NCBI GenBank assembly: GCA_002286715.1
Contig: NSJX01000016.1
Span: 458,787-522,786, forward strand
Source of the DNA: Dentipellis sp. KUC8613
Taxonomy: Eukaryota; Basidiomycota; Agaricomycetes; Russulales; Hericiaceae
Length of the DNA: 64,000 nt
Direction of reading: 5' to 3'
A program made the position numbers and the translations under genes. The notes beneath the pieces are model-generated. The model did no database searches. It was not told where the DNA came from and saw only the letters and a program-made list of their open reading frames with translations. Below, in pieces: positions 11,911 to 24,522 of this stretch (its first letter is position 1; each line of letters begins with the position of its first letter).

Positions 11911-12755
11911 ATGCCCACGACATTGGAATTTGCGCAGTGGCCTGCCAATGAGGCTGCCAAGAAGGAGATCGGGCTGCTGAAGGCCCCGGCCGAGGTGCTC
12001 GCGAGCGCACCGGGAGTGCAGAAGTAAACAATCCGGCTGTCCTCAGATAACGAGCTGGGGGGGCTGATTCTATGCGCATGCTTATTGCAGGGTATATTAT
12101 GGACTGCAGGTAGAAGAACCGAACGGGTATCTCGTAGTTGGTGCGCAGCTCTCCGAATCACATGTATCGACGTCGATTAACTGCGGCCCACCTTGCCAAT
12201 TAATTTCTCCTCCACTACACAGGCTGGGACTCGCTCGACGCCCACGAGGCCGTACGACAGGATGCGGACAGATTCTCCAAGGTCCGCGAGGGCCTCCGCG
12301 CGACGTTCGCGGAGGGCGCAGCGCTCACCATGATCCACGGCCGCTTCGCAGACAGCGACGCGCTCGCGCCCATCCTCACCGCGCCGTACACCGAGTTCGC
12401 CGTGGTGACGCCCAAGCCGGGGCACCACGACGTCGTTGCGAACATCCTCACGCATCTGGTCGCCGCGATGAACGAGCCGAGCTGCCCTGCCGTGGGCGGC
12501 ACGTTTGGGCCGGTCATCGAGACGGAGGGGAACTACCTGCTGCTTATCGGGTGGCAGACTGTCGAGGTGCGCGTGTGCCAAGGTCCCCGTTGTTGCGTTG
12601 CTGCTCACGCTCACTGGCATGTCTGGCGACCGTCGCTGGATACGCATACGCATATACAGGAACATTGGGATTCAGTCAAGAGCATGCGGAGTATCGAGGA
12701 GCTGTTGGGGAACGCGGAGGTGAAGATCACGCATGTGAAGCTGATTGCCCAATGA
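11911..12755 (+). CDS. ABM-like (dimeric alpha/beta barrel) protein, paralogue B
   Basis: A 200-residue protein from exons 11911-12023, 12091-12140, 12223-12566 and 12660-12755, in phase. The first half holds GLQVEEPNGYLVVGWDS and the second holds TEFAVVTPKPG and YLLLIGWQTVEEHWDS, the repeated strand-turn and GW motifs expected of ABM-type barrels. The C-terminus ends in KITHVKL. Paralogue A lies 6.4 kb away on the other strand with the same intron positions, so the pair arose by inverted duplication around the split-PH gene. No catalytic residue can be assigned. Confidence 0.78.
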
Positions 12756-14608
12756 GGGTAGGATGGGATTGATAGCGTCGGAGGGCGCCGTGCAACTGTA
12801 TTGTACTGGATCATCGACGTCTGTAGACACGGCACAATCACGAACGCTGCATTCTGAGTGCCGGTCCGGGTGCCTTGGAGCTGCTGGACTCCACGTACCT
12901 TGAGCCTGCGCAGACATCGTACGGCATTGGCTCCTCCAGCTGTCGTCCGCGGATTCAGACGGAGAGCCAGAATTTCAAATCGTGAGGGCTCTGTAAGGCT
13001 TTGAATAGCGTGCAATCGGAAGCGTGGACGGGTGCTCGAAGATGCGTGCGGATGGCGGCGAAGCATCGAGACATTCGCCGAACGAAATTGCAAATTCGAG
13101 TCTGGCAATGCGTACAGTGTTCGCGTGTCATTGGGCCGAACTTGATTCTGTGCAAGTGAGCACCACAATGCTGCGCGCATGCGTTGACATTGGGGGAGTA
13201 CGCTCGGAAGATGAGCGTATCGTGTCGACTCGTGAACACTGGAATCTGTTAGCAATGATGCAGAACGCGATGGCCCGACCAAGGGGGGAGCTCATCGTCA
13301 CAATGTACGAAATTGACAGATTCGATAGCTTCATCTTTGATGACCCATGCCAGCACCCATTGTGCAAGATGACTTGAAGTCTAAACAACGTGTGCCAGCA
13401 GGATTCTGAGAGACCGGCGGAGGAGGGGTTGAGTGCTGGATGCAAGAGAGACAATGGGATCACGTACAAATTCACCGGAGCATCCAGCATTGGATTTCGG
13501 ATCTCTACAAATTGTAGATGCACTGTGGATTGGAGGAGGGTAAGCGCCCGTGAGGCTCGGCGGAGGGCGCGCGGGGGCCCAAAAGAGGGAACAATACGAA
13601 CACGTTGAACGACGGGCAGTCGGCAATACGTACGTGACCACGCCTTCGATTCTCAGCCCTGTCATTTTCTCCTGCGAAATCGCACTTTTTTGCCGCTTCA
13701 TATTTTCCAAGCCATCACAGATGCTCAAAGAACCTAATAGCTTCAATGACCGTCAGTGAGCCGCCATTGTAGCCCTAATCCGGTCACCAAACCCGCACGA
13801 TGTCTCATTAATTGCCGGAGTATTCGAACAAGGTGAGTGACCTGTCTACTAGGATGCAAGTCCAGAGCAGACGTGTTACGAGACTGTAGCGCCGACAGGC
13901 CCGTCTCGAGCCTCGGACAGCGCGCCGACGTAGGCCATCCAGCGCCCATTGGACTGCTTGGGCAACCGTAGAGACGTTTGCGACGGCGAGCGAGGGTGGC
14001 AAGCATCATGGCGACTGGACGAAGATGATGCTCTCCGAGACGCTGGACGAATGTGACAATGGCGACCATCATTGGCTGCGTGCTGCTGGCCTCGACCAAT
14101 CTGCGCTTCGGCTTCGCTCCTGGCTCGTTTGAGCATATCGCCGGCGAAGCGAGTATCATTCTGCCCGTGCATGCACTGCTGACCCCGTTCGCGTACACAA
14201 GGCGCGCCGATCACATCTCCCTCGGCGGATGTGGCTCAGTGACAATGACAACGGACAATGGACGTCCACCCTCGTTCGAACTTGGCCTCCATCATGTCTT
14301 GTGGCCGCGGGCCACAATTGCCTTCCACATTTGCCTTCTCGTCCTCATCTCGCTTCTGCCGCATCAAGTTCAATTCCCGTATAAAGGGCAACCGCAGTGC
14401 GCTACCCCCTCCTTTGCTGTTCCCAACACCTGTCTGCTTGCTTCGTACTCCACCGGCAGGGACCCAGCACTTTGGATCCTCGAGGTGATCAAGTCAAAGT
14501 CCTTTCATCTCGCCATCAGCACCGACCTGCACCGCGTCTTTGTCCTTCCTCCCTATATACTCGGACCCTCCTTGTTCGCTCCCCCCAACACATACCGCCT
14601 GACACGCC
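12756..14608. other. Intergenic region with a possible TATA promoter
   Basis: Open frames here (up to 251 codons, at 14053-14808) have biased but non-protein-like composition and overlap frames on the other strand. No chain of exons was found. The last 250 bases form the promoter and leader of the downstream gene. Confidence 0.4.
14380..14385 (+). promoter_or_regulatory. TATA box candidate
   Basis: A TATAAA hexamer lies 224 bp upstream of the start codon of the His/Gln-rich protein gene and is followed by a pyrimidine-rich leader. Placement fits a promoter with a long 5' UTR; this is inference. Confidence 0.35.
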
Positions 14609-15524
14609 ATGTCGAGCCATTCCCGCATCCGCCTCATCAGCGAAACGCGTGCTCCTCCAAAAGAAGTCTTCCCGGAGGCCCTTGGCTCCAATGGACTGCA
14701 GCCCACGACGGTCCTCTGGACACCGGGCACGATCTTTCATCAGCGTGCCCACTGCTGCTGGCAGGTGGACGGCAGGCTGAAGGTCTTCGAGTGCAGGACG
14801 ACTCGTGAGTGATACCCCTTCCGTCTAGTCTTCGATACACGTACTGACACTCACCGCCACAGACAAAAGCGACAATGCAAACCACCCTTTGAACGATGTG
14901 AGACATGCCGTATTAGGTCCTCGAGAGCGCCGCTGACCCTCTTCCCTTTTTGGCCTCCAGCGCACAAAACATTACTGGGACGTTCCATCACAAAGCAGGA
15001 ACCACAGTGCCTCTTCATCGCTCTCCTCCACTTCCGAACTCAGCAGGTCATCGACGTACCCACAGCACCAGCACGCTTACGCACAGCAAAGCCAACAGGC
15101 TGCAAGCCACACGCAGTCGAACGGCCGTGGGCACCGTTCGTCGCATTCCTACGGCCACCCCCCATCCCATTCCCAGCCTACCGACTACTTCGCGCCCTCT
15201 CACCCGCCCGCGCCTGGCTACCCTGACGTACTCGATCAGCCACTACCGCACCCGCCCCGGGAAAGAGCACACCGCGAACCCCAGCAGTACTACGCCCAGC
15301 CGCAGGCGGCGGGAACGCACCATGACCAGGGGCACCGGAGTCCGACGTACGCAAACGGGCACCCGCTACGTGATCCGCGGGTCTTGCAGAGCGTCCCAAA
15401 CCAGCACGCGCACGCGCACGGGTACCCTGCAAGCTCGCAGCAGCCATATCTCGACACGCATCGACACGCGCACGTGCAACCGCACTACGAGCGGCGCGGA
15501 CACTCCGCCGAGCGGTACGCATGA
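14609..15524 (+). CDS. His/Gln/Pro-rich protein of unknown function
   Basis: 264 residues from exons 14609-14804, 14863-14897 and 14961-15524, in phase. Residues 1-80 look folded (VFPEALGSNGLQPTTVLW, then QRAHCCWQVDGRLKVFE). From ~residue 85 the chain is low complexity with many His, Gln, Tyr, Pro and Ser (for example HAHAHGYPASSQQP). Such tails occur in transcription cofactors and condensate-forming proteins, but nothing here identifies a partner. I do not recognise the family. Confidence 0.68.
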
Positions 15525-15964
15525 ACATTCCGTGCCAGCGGTCTCTAGCACGGACACGGATGGACTGACCTCGGGTGCAGTCTGTGTCTCGACAGGAGGA
15601 CGGAGGCGGAGATAGAGATGGGGATGGGTGGATGGTTGCTTTGTTACGGTTCATACTCTTTCCATTTGGTCATTCCTTTGGGTTTCATCGTTTTGGCTAC
15701 GCATAGATACCAGCACATGTTCGTTCACTCGCTTTGCAATTTGATAGGATGGATGCAAGATGTATTAATATATGGAGACCCATAGGTTCTGCGCACCTTA
15801 ATACTTTGACTGACTGATTGGAACGAAGGGTCGGTGGTATCGGGGCGAGACCTGGGCGCACATTCCACATTCTAGAGGGTTGACGGGGCAGGCAGACAGG
15901 CAGTGCCGCGCGCTGAATATGAATGTTGGATGCATTATGTATCTGTATCGCAATAGCTCTGTAT
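15525..15964. other. Convergent 3' spacer
   Basis: Tail-to-tail region between the His/Gln-rich gene (+) and the mL59 gene (-). It presumably holds both 3' UTRs. No repeats or extra exons were seen. Confidence 0.4.
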
Positions 15965-16708
15965 CTAGAACGGCATTTTCGACGCCTTCTTCGAGGTGGA
16001 CGTGCGCGTGGACAGCGGGTTCGGTCTTCGCTTGTGATAATGCTGGAACGTGAATCGGCCAAGGAAGCAAACAACCACCACGCAAGAAGCAGCAAACGAC
16101 CATCAGCGCCCGCGCAACGATCCGCACAAATGCAACACAACGCAACGCACCATCTTGTACTGCCTGACACGCTTGTCCATGTCGCGCAGACGGACCTGTA
16201 TCCGCTTGACCCGCTTCTCGCGCTCGCGCTCCCACTTGTGGCCCTTGAACATCCGCTTCTTCCCGGCATACAGCCGGTTGCCCACATCCGCGCCCGCGAC
16301 CTCGTGTACGCGCACCTTGCCCTCCCACTTCACGGGCACCTGCCAGTCCACCGTCTCCTCTTGTGCCGCCGCCTCCGGTGCAGCGCTGGCGTCTACGCTA
16401 GCACTGGGGCTGGGGCGCGCCGCCTTGAGCTGTGCCGCGCTCAGCTTGGGCCCGGGTGGAAGAAGGTGCAGCAGCCCGGTCTTGCGCGCCTGCTTGATGA
16501 GGTCTGCCTGGCGCCGCAGCGAATACTTGGGCGGTGCCCAGCGCCCTGAGTCAGGGTTCTTGTACGGGACGAACGGGTTGCGGAGCTTCGAGCTCTCGGG
16601 TTTGCTGTTGGCAGTCGCAGCCACGAGCGGTTCTTTGGAGAGGTTCGCGAGCTCACGGTAGCGGAAGCGCTGCACGGCATTGCGCGCGGCGAGTGCTGCG
16701 GACGCCAT
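15965..16708 (-). CDS. Mitochondrial large-subunit ribosomal protein mL59 (YmL25 family)
   Basis: 211 residues from exons 16151-16708 and 15965-16042. The conserved core is visible: LRNPFVPYKNPDSGRW, KYSLRRQADLIKQARKTGLL and LLPPGPKLS, as in fungal mL59/MRPL25. A basic helix (GHKWEREREKRVKRIQ) and a Lys/Arg-rich tail follow, typical of an rRNA-binding ribosomal protein. The N-terminus (MASAALAARNAVQRFRYREL) is basic and amphipathic, fitting mitochondrial import. Role: structural component of the mitoribosomal large subunit. Confidence 0.88.
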
Positions 16709-17666
16709 CGCGGTCGACTGTGGGCTGAAGGCGGAGGAAGATGTGGTGGCGACTGGGCTCGGTGGCGAGGCGCGAGCGGCTCGCTGGAAATTGAGCGGCG
16801 GGGCACGTGATGCAGACGCGTGTGAGACGCGCGTGGGCGTGGGAGCGGAAAGAGCGCCGGTGCGTTTATCCTAAGGGTGCAGTAGTTATTACTTTCTGTA
16901 TACTAGACTCGTGGCTCAGGCGTGGCCATAAATAGGCCCAGGCAGAACGCGTGCTCCCTATCGCGGCTTCCCGCACTGTACACGAGTCTTCCCACTGGCG
17001 CTGAACTTACCGCTATCCTGTTCTGTCCTCCCGGCTCGTTTGGATCTCCTGCCATCTCGGACGTTCCCCGGCGCCCTGCAGCGACTTCTCTACGTTCTCG
17101 ATTCATCTTATTGCTATGGAGGGCTAACGATGCAGTAGTGCGTAACGAACAAAAGGCGACGGAAAAGACTACACGGCCAGCAGCTGTTGATAAACGTCTA
17201 GAGCGCAAAGCAAGGCACGAAAGTGTCCGTGTCATTAGGCAGGCGGGCAACAAGCAACAGTACTGCGCACACGCGCGCACCGTGCAGGGTAAAAGTAAGT
17301 GACTAGGTATCCCACTATCCAGCTGTATAGGTGTGCATAGGTAGGCATGCATATATAGATTGAGGATCGTGAGCTGATGAGTCCAAATGCGCATGAATGA
17401 ATGCAGTGAACAGGGAATTGAAACCAGAGCAAGAGACATCTTGGAAACCAGAACTATGAAGCACGCGCGCAGATGCAAAGCAGGGAAAAACAAATGAAAG
17501 AGTACGAAATGAGAGGACGCAACAAAAAAAGAATGCCATGGGACGGATGTATCAGCACTGGTATGTCAGTGTCCTTTAGGTCGTCATCAGTAGTGTCGTC
17601 GGATAAACTGGTCACCTTCCGTCGTGCGCAGCAGTGCCGCCACGAGAGGCGAGCCCCCCTTATAGC
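16709..17666. other. Spacer between mL59 and the disordered-protein gene
   Basis: It contains the mL59 promoter (both neighbours are on the minus strand) and the 3' flank of the gene at 17667. A 196-codon reverse frame at 16903-17493 is Cys/Leu/Ser-rich without domain or splice support. Confidence 0.4.
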
Positions 17667-19498
17667 TCACCGCTGCCCCCGTTTCCAGAACTTCCACCTC
17701 GACTTCTTCTGTTCCAGCACCTCTGGGTTTGACGTCTGCCGTTTCTCTGCCCTCGGCGTCTCTGGGGTACCCAGGCTTATGGACCGCTGGCGGGTATGCG
17801 TAGAGGCAACCGTAGGTAGAGGCGCAGATACAGTTTCCCTCTCATGAACGGATTCGTCTGATGCAGGAGGGGTCGGCAGCTGGGGACCTTGCTTGGAGAA
17901 CAGCGACGTACGGCGTTGTACCTTCGGCACGGGTGGCAGGTCGGCCTCGGGGAAGTGATGACGGCGGTGCGACGCGGGCGGCGTGTGCGCCATCGAGGGC
18001 GCCGGCACGGGTGACGCCATACTCAGCAAGGCGGGCGTTGACGCGCTGGCGGCGACCATGATGTCGGAGGCGCCGGATACCCACGCCCGCGGCGGGCGAG
18101 TCGCAGGCGACGGAATGGTCCCAGAGGCAGCAGGTGCGTCTATGTCCAAGCAGCCACTGAGAATCATGTCGGCGACAGTCCAATTCAGATCCATGCCCGT
18201 GGATACGTTCTCAGCCCAAGCCGCGCTATCCGAAAGGAAGCTCTTCGCAGGCTCTAGCCCGTCGACATTCAAGGCCGCGCCGTTCGGGTCCATCGGTGTG
18301 ACCGGATGGGAGAACCCGAGGAGGAAGGACTCAATGCTGGAGAGCACTCGGTTCATACTGGTGCTGAAGGAGTATGAGTGGCGAGACGGTGCTTTTGGCT
18401 TGGGCGGCGGTGGCAGGAGGTGGACGAGATGCGCACGTGTGTGCCGGGCGCCGCCAATGGTAGGCAGACTGCTGACGGAATCGCCGCTGCTCATGGGCGG
18501 TGTCGGCGGAAGCGAGTACACGGAATGCACCGACGTGCGTCCCAAAAACGACTTGCGCTTGGTCGCTGGGCGCGCGGGTCGCGCCAGTGACGGTGGGATC
18601 GCGGCCACTAGGAACGGGCGGCTAATCGTAGTGATCAAGATTGCCTGCTTGAGGAGAGATTTCTCCGAAATTCCGGACAGCCTTGGGAGAAAGTGGATGA
18701 GGGCATCAAATGGACGCTGAGATGGATCCGCGGCAGGGAGTTTGGCCTCGCGCTTGGATGCGCGGGACTTTCGTTTGGACCGGCTGGTCGAGGCGGCTTC
18801 GCCGGACTGGGAGTCCAGGCGTAGGGTTGAGGTAAGGGGAGACGGTGGGCTCGACTTGGAAGTGTGCAGGGAGCCGTTGCTGTTCGGAGATCGCAACAGG
18901 TTTGGCGGCGGTGCGAGTGCCCCAAGTGAGCCACCTTCGTCGGTCTCATCCAGTTCCCGCACACCGATACCACCGTTTTTGCGCCACGAACGCGCGACCC
19001 GTTCCGCCCATTCAAGAATATTGACAAAGCGGACAGCGCCGGCCTGCTCGAGACCTAGCGGAGTTGCGAGCCGGAGCACTCGTATTGCAGGCTGGACTTT
19101 ACTAGGGATCGTAGGAGGCTGGTGGGAGGCGATGATCAATAGCGAAAATGCCAGCTGGTCGGAGGCGAAAAGTGGGGAAAGGTCTTCGGAGTTGGGAGCT
19201 GCGGTGGATGAGCACGGTTTGGAGGTTAGGGTATAGAGAAATTTGACGTACTGCCGACTACGAGTATGACGTCTCGTCGTGGTTCGCCAGCAGCCGCCGA
19301 GAAGAGGCGTTCTGAAGGCACGATGATAGGCTCCCTTTTTCGAAAGTCCATGTTCGCGAAGGGGTCGAGAGGAAGTTTGGGCTTGAAGACATCATTAGCG
19401 TGTGGTCTTCGAGAGGCAGAGGCGGGGTGGAGGTGGGCTGGGGATGCGGGATTGAGGTTGGAAGGTCGTCGCGAGGATGAAGCGACGGCGACAGCCAT
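17667..19498 (-). CDS. Large, mostly disordered protein of unknown function
   Basis: 592 residues from exons 19252-19498 and 17667-19198. Residues ~75-155 look structured (DVILVVGTPNSEDLSPLF, then LATPLGLEQAGAVRFVNILE), as does a second helical block (FDALIHFLPRLSGISEKSLL). The remainder is Ser/Pro-rich with basic patches and ends KSRWKFWKRGQR, which could be a basic membrane- or nucleic-acid-binding tail. The first ATG (MAVAVASSSRRPS) is used because no earlier in-frame start is better. I recognise no family. Confidence 0.78.
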
Positions 19499-21547
19499 GC
19501 CACGTCGTGGGATGAGGGAGGAAGGAGGAGAGGAGGAAAGGAACGGTGGAGTTGTAGACAGCTGACGCTATGTAAGGGCGAGGCATGGGCAGACGGAACG
19601 GGCCATCGGGTTACCTCGCGTCCAAGTCCATCGCGTAAGTAATCCCATCATCCTCAGCACCAGCGCTCGGCTCCGATGCCGAGTCCTCCTACATCATCCC
19701 TCCTCGTGCCGCCTCTCCTTCCTCCTCATGTCTTTCTTTCTATCTCTAGAATATCCTCGTCTTTCTCTGTCCAGCACATCCTCTCCCCGTGACCATCCGT
19801 TCTCCATTTTCTCTCCGCGGATCGAGATACACCTTCAAATAGGAAACCTAATCATCCGGCTGCCCCCTCGGCCCGCCGCGCGCGCGAACCACCTTGGCTG
19901 TCCTTCCAATCTTCGCTGGCGGCTTGGCCGGTGACGCCGTAGCACCAACTCTTCCTGACACTGGCACGTTCACCTCCAACGTTCTCTGGGCAGCGACTGG
20001 GCACTCTGGCTGTGCCGGCGGCAGCTCGTCTCGTCTCGTTTTCTATTGCTTTGTGCTGACCCTTACTCGCAAGCGCTGACTAGAACCGCCCCGACTCACT
20101 CTGCGGCCGTAAAATATGCCGAAAATTCCGATCACTCGCAAGCTAACGATGCGGCCATCGATCCATTGCATTGCTCCTTTACGCCTTGCGCCCGAGCTTC
20201 CCTGACATTCCACGCTAATATGATTGTTCTGGCATGTACACATCTCCTGAGAAACTCATTAATTGGCATGTTCCCGATTACAGTAATCCATTTTCGTTCC
20301 ATTACTTATCTTCTCGACCTGAACACGATGCATCCCTGTGCAGCGGAAGATGGGCTCGCAATTTGCGGTCAGTATTGAATCCGAGACCAAGCACGAGTGC
20401 TAGCCCGTGGCCTCGACAGGCACGGTACCTTGCGCTCACACGGCTCATTTGACCGACCGGGGCGCGTTCAATAAATGTTATCTTTAGGTCAGCCAAGTAT
20501 ATCAACCGTACCGTACGTACGCAGTCTTCTCCTCTCCGACCAGTGGTCCCCAATGGCTGCAGCTCTTCTCAGCGGGCTCACAACCCCGCGAGGCGTCTGT
20601 CTTCCTTCCCCACAATGTCTGAGTGAGTCTTTTGCTCCGTTATTTCCGTCCACCGCAGATCCAGCCGGTGATCAGATGGAAAGGCTAGCTCTGTCCAGCT
20701 CTCCTGATTGACGAATCAACCCACCGCCTCAGCTCTGGGCGCACCGATATCGGCAGGCAGAAAAACGCCGGCTGTTTGAGCTGTTTCTGTTCAGTTGACC
20801 CTTGCAAAGGCTAGTCTCCATTGCATCTTTGAACGCGAAGATAGTCGGTAGGTCTCAAGCCCAGCGCCGCTAAGTCTGACAGATTCTATCATAATAGCGT
20901 GCACCCTTTGCACCTCCCTGATCAAACTTTGAATAGACCCTGTGTGCACCTGACCCTACAGTATCCAGCTGTAACTGCTGATAACTGTCCGACAGGCGAA
21001 CAGCACTCCTCCTCCCAACATCCGACCCTCAGGTGTTGCTTTTGTAGGTGGTCTATGATTCTTACAGCTTTCCAGCGTTTCTTGACAGCTAGACGCTTTC
21101 CCGAAGGTGGCCTGAATGCCGGCCGCCTAATCCGCATGCGCAGCAGGTCATCAATGGTCAGAAATCGCTTAGATCTCTAGGAGCTACCCCTTGCTCCTGT
21201 ACGTCTTCCCGACCGAATATTGATGGCTTCCTAGACGGTTGATAGCAGCATGTCGCGTCTTCGCGGTTCGCGTTTGGGTCCTCGCGACACCGCCATCCAT
21301 CCTACTTACCCAATTAGGACGCGCAACGTGACCGCGATCAGCGCTGACTAAGCGGGCAGAATGCCTGTGAGTGGCATGGCCAGCCGCCAGCTCACCGCTC
21401 TTCTCATCCCGCCTCCCGCTGTCCTTCCTTCACATCCCCACCACCTTCGTCTGCGGACGCCCTCTAGCTTAGTACCTCTTGCATAGTGTAAGTGGTGCAC
21501 TCAGACCCGGCTGGCGATGGACTTATCCAACCACACGGACAGATAAT
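19499..21547. other. Long divergent promoter region
   Basis: Two kilobases between a minus-strand gene and SEC62. It includes CT-rich tracts at 19700-19830. Several 60-110 codon frames occur but none closes into a spliced model or resembles a protein. It may host a non-coding transcript. Confidence 0.4.
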
Positions 21548-22469
21548 ATGAGCCAGAATGGCGTCGCGGAGCAGCAGGCGAGAGCCCCGGCTGACCTGCG
21601 CAATGTCGTGTCTTTCCTCCGGAGCGGGAAAGGCGGTCTGAAGAACCGGACGGGCGTGCTGAACGGAAAGCGTATCGACTACTTCAAGGGTGAGTCTGCC
21701 CGCCCTCTATCTCCGTCCCCGTTCTCACTGTGCGCTGGCAGGCAAATCCGCCGTGAAGGCCCTCCTCTCGCCCGCATATGCAAAGCTCAAAAATGTGCCG
21801 AAGGTGACCTCCGAAGCGGAGGCGACGACCCTGCTCGGCGGCATCATCCCATACGCATACTACCTGCGCGTCGACCGCGGCGCGCCCGTCGGCTCTTCGT
21901 CCTCGCCGAAGCACCTCCAGCTTAACCAGATGCAGATGTTCAAGCCCGAGGACTACTATGCGTGGTTCTACGAGGGCTCGCAGTGGACGACGTACCTCGG
22001 CGGGATCGTCATGGTCTCCGTTATGCTCGCCGCGGTCATGTTCCCCCTCTGGCCCCCCGTGTTCAGGCTCGGCGTCTGGTACATCAGTATCGGTGTCCTG
22101 GGCCTCATCGGTCTGCTGTTCGCGATTGCGATCGTGCGGCTGATTTTCTACGTCATTACCGTCATCGTCGCAAGCCCTGGAATCTGGATATTCCCAAGAC
22201 TGTTCGCAGATGTTGGATTCGTGCGTGCACCCACCGATTCCTTAGCATCCGTACACTCATATCTATGATCCTTCTAGGTCGACTCGTTTATCCCTCTTTG
22301 GGAATGGGACCTCCCCAAGAAGAAGTCCAAGAAGCGAAAGGGCGAGAAAGGCGGCAAAGAAAAGTCCGACGCAGTTCTCAACGGTGCGACCATCGAAGAG
22401 GTCGACTCGGGAAGCTCGCGTCCTGCCAGCCGCCAAGCCACCGTCGAGGAGGTCGCCGACGAATCATAA
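21548..22469 (+). CDS. SEC62: ER translocation protein SEC62
   Basis: 270 residues from exons 21548-21689, 21742-22220 and 22278-22469. It works with Sec61/Sec63 in post-translational protein import into the ER. The cytosolic N-terminal domain has VVSFLRSGKGGLKNRTGVLN and KRIDYFKGKSAVKALL, both typical of the family. Two membrane helices follow at ~130-152 and ~160-190. The cytosolic tail has the W-D-PKKKSKKRKGEK basic cluster and ends in an acidic/Ser-rich stretch. Length and topology match fungal Sec62. Confidence 0.93.
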
Positions 22470-22591
22470 CGTACTACCTCCCACGCACCTTATACATGGC
22501 TGTGGATCGCGACGTTTGCATACACATACACATTCCCTCTGTACCTTGCGCATCTAAGGACTGTCACAATCTGTTATTTAATCCCCGGTTT

Positions 22592-24215
22592 TCATGTAGC
22601 TTTTTTGTCCTTGTCTGCGGGTGCCAATGAGGTTGTTCCACTGGGTGATCCGGGTGTGCTGCCAACGCGTTCCTTCCGTTCCAGTCGACGCATAGCCTGT
22701 ATGGCCTCCAGTACACCCTCGCGCATGCCAATTGCTTTAGACTGTTCCCAGCTCTTCATGTACAGGTCTCTGGCTGCTATAGGCTCGTTTCGCATCTGCA
22801 CGCTGGTCAATACGGCGGAAATCCACGAATCACAACGGAGACTCACCTCTTGGATGGACGCCAGATTGAAAAGAGTGACTGCCAAAGCTTCCTCACATAC
22901 TTGCAGCTCATCATTTTGCTTCTTCGGATTCGACGATTTGGTCTTCTCGATGAGTGCCAGTGCGTTCCGTGCCCATGCCTCTGCCTGGTGCAGCTTTTCC
23001 GGCGTAGGCGCACCACGCATGATGAGTTCCGAGAGGTTGTTCATCAAGTATGCACCTACTTCCCGTCTGAACGGACTTATTCACCACTCGGAACAAGCGA
23101 CGCACCTCTGCACAAGTTCTCCGGCGGCGCCGACTTCCCCGAGTCTACCTTCGGCACCAAAAGTGAGATAGCCTGCAGGTACAGTGGCATAGCGAATCTG
23201 CAGAGGTGCTGTCAGGTCACCACACCCAAGAGCACAACATCACCTACTCGAGCTTGCCCGTCTTCGCATAATACGCGCCTAGCGACTCAATCGGCGCACC
23301 AATATCCGCCGTCGTCACCCATTTCGGCAACGCCAATTCTGCCAGGACAACCTTCTCTGTCTTCGCCTCCGCCTCCGCATCCTTGCCCGGAGCTGCAGAT
23401 TTGGCCTTCGCCTTGTCAACATGCTTCGCAACCCGCAGCACCTCCGTGACCGCAAACGTGAGCCAACGCTCCTCCTCCTCCGTCCCGAGCTGGTACTCGT
23501 CCGCCATCGCGCCGAGCTTGTGCGCAAGCGCAACGCCGCGCAGCCGCTCCTCCGGCACGAGCTGCGCCCAGTTCGCCTGCAGCTGCGCGAGCGCCGCGGC
23601 GTAGGTGTCGTATGCGCCCTCGGGCTTGTTGTTCGCCTCCTGCACTTCGCCGAGGAGGACGGCGATGCCGGAGAGCTTGAGGTGCGGGTGTGGCGCGAAG
23701 GTCTCGAGCGGCAGGGTTTGCGCGGTGTCGTAGGCGCTGGATTAAGGCTCAGCACGGAGGAGATGGCTGAATGTGGTGGGACTGGGCATACCGCCTGAGG
23801 AACCGCTCGCTGATGCCGAAGTCGTTCTGGTGCTTCGCTTTGACGCCCGCGCGCAGGTCGTTGCGCACCTCCTTCGGCCACATAGTGAAGGACGAGTAGA
23901 ATTCATACCTGGCGACGTGCAAATCTCAGATGCGTTCGGACATGCAGCAGCAGAAGCGTACAATCCGTATGCGGTGGCCCCTACGCCGAGGGCGAGAAGT
24001 GCAGTGAAGACGGTTTGGATGCGGAAGGACGAGCCTTGGGGTATCGGTCCCGGATTTGCCGAGTTTGTCTCGTTTGCCGCCGTCGTGAGGGTCCGCGAGG
24101 GGAACGGCACCCGTTTGCGAGTTCGCAGAGACCGCGATGCATTAGATTGGACAACTCGTGCAGCCTGTGCCCTCTGTGCAGCCGTCTGCAGTGTCTTCGG
24201 GAGTGTGGTGTGCAT
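22592..24215 (-). CDS. Mitochondrial inner-membrane TPR protein, Mgr3-like
   Basis: 454 residues from exons 23962-24215, 23792-23908, 23248-23736, 23106-23197, 22847-23055 and 22592-22795, all in phase. Residues 1-48 form a basic presequence; a helix at ~67-86 (FTALLALGVGATAYGLY) anchors it. The rest is helical TPR-type sequence (AYDTYAAALAQLQANW; EEALAVTLFNLASIQE; ARDLYMKSWEQSKAIGM). This order matches yeast Mgr3, an adaptor of the i-AAA protease; orthology is inferred from layout. It is convergent with SEC62, with only 122 bp between stop codons. Confidence 0.78.
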
Positions 24216-24522
24216 GTCGGAGACTGCGGAGGGTGCGGAGGTAGCGCAAGGGCACAAGTGAAGCTGTGGTGGGAGGACGCAACGTGCGGGCCGGCGCAGG
24301 CGACTGCCGGACGCGACGCGACGCGTCGATTGCTCCCACGGACCGTCCACGACCTGCATTGTTACCGAGAAAGAAAGAGCGATGCACGAATAAGTAGGAT
24401 TGTATTTACACTTTTACGCGCCTATGCGCTGAATACAAGCTAGTATATGCACTGGTATGGTATACGCAACCACAAGGTAAATCACAGCCCGGGTTACAGT
24501 CATGAACAAGTCGCCTGCCTAC
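24216..24522. other. Promoter of the Mgr3-like gene and 3' flank of the 7TM gene
   Basis: A short spacer between two minus-strand genes. No further feature is evident. Confidence 0.35.

Noticed and set aside
14053..14808. 251-codon forward frame
   Set aside because: Spans promoter and the first exon of the His/Gln-rich gene in another frame; no conserved-looking blocks.
17983..18720. 245-codon forward frame
   Set aside because: Antisense to the disordered-protein exon; frame pairing in GC-rich DNA explains it.
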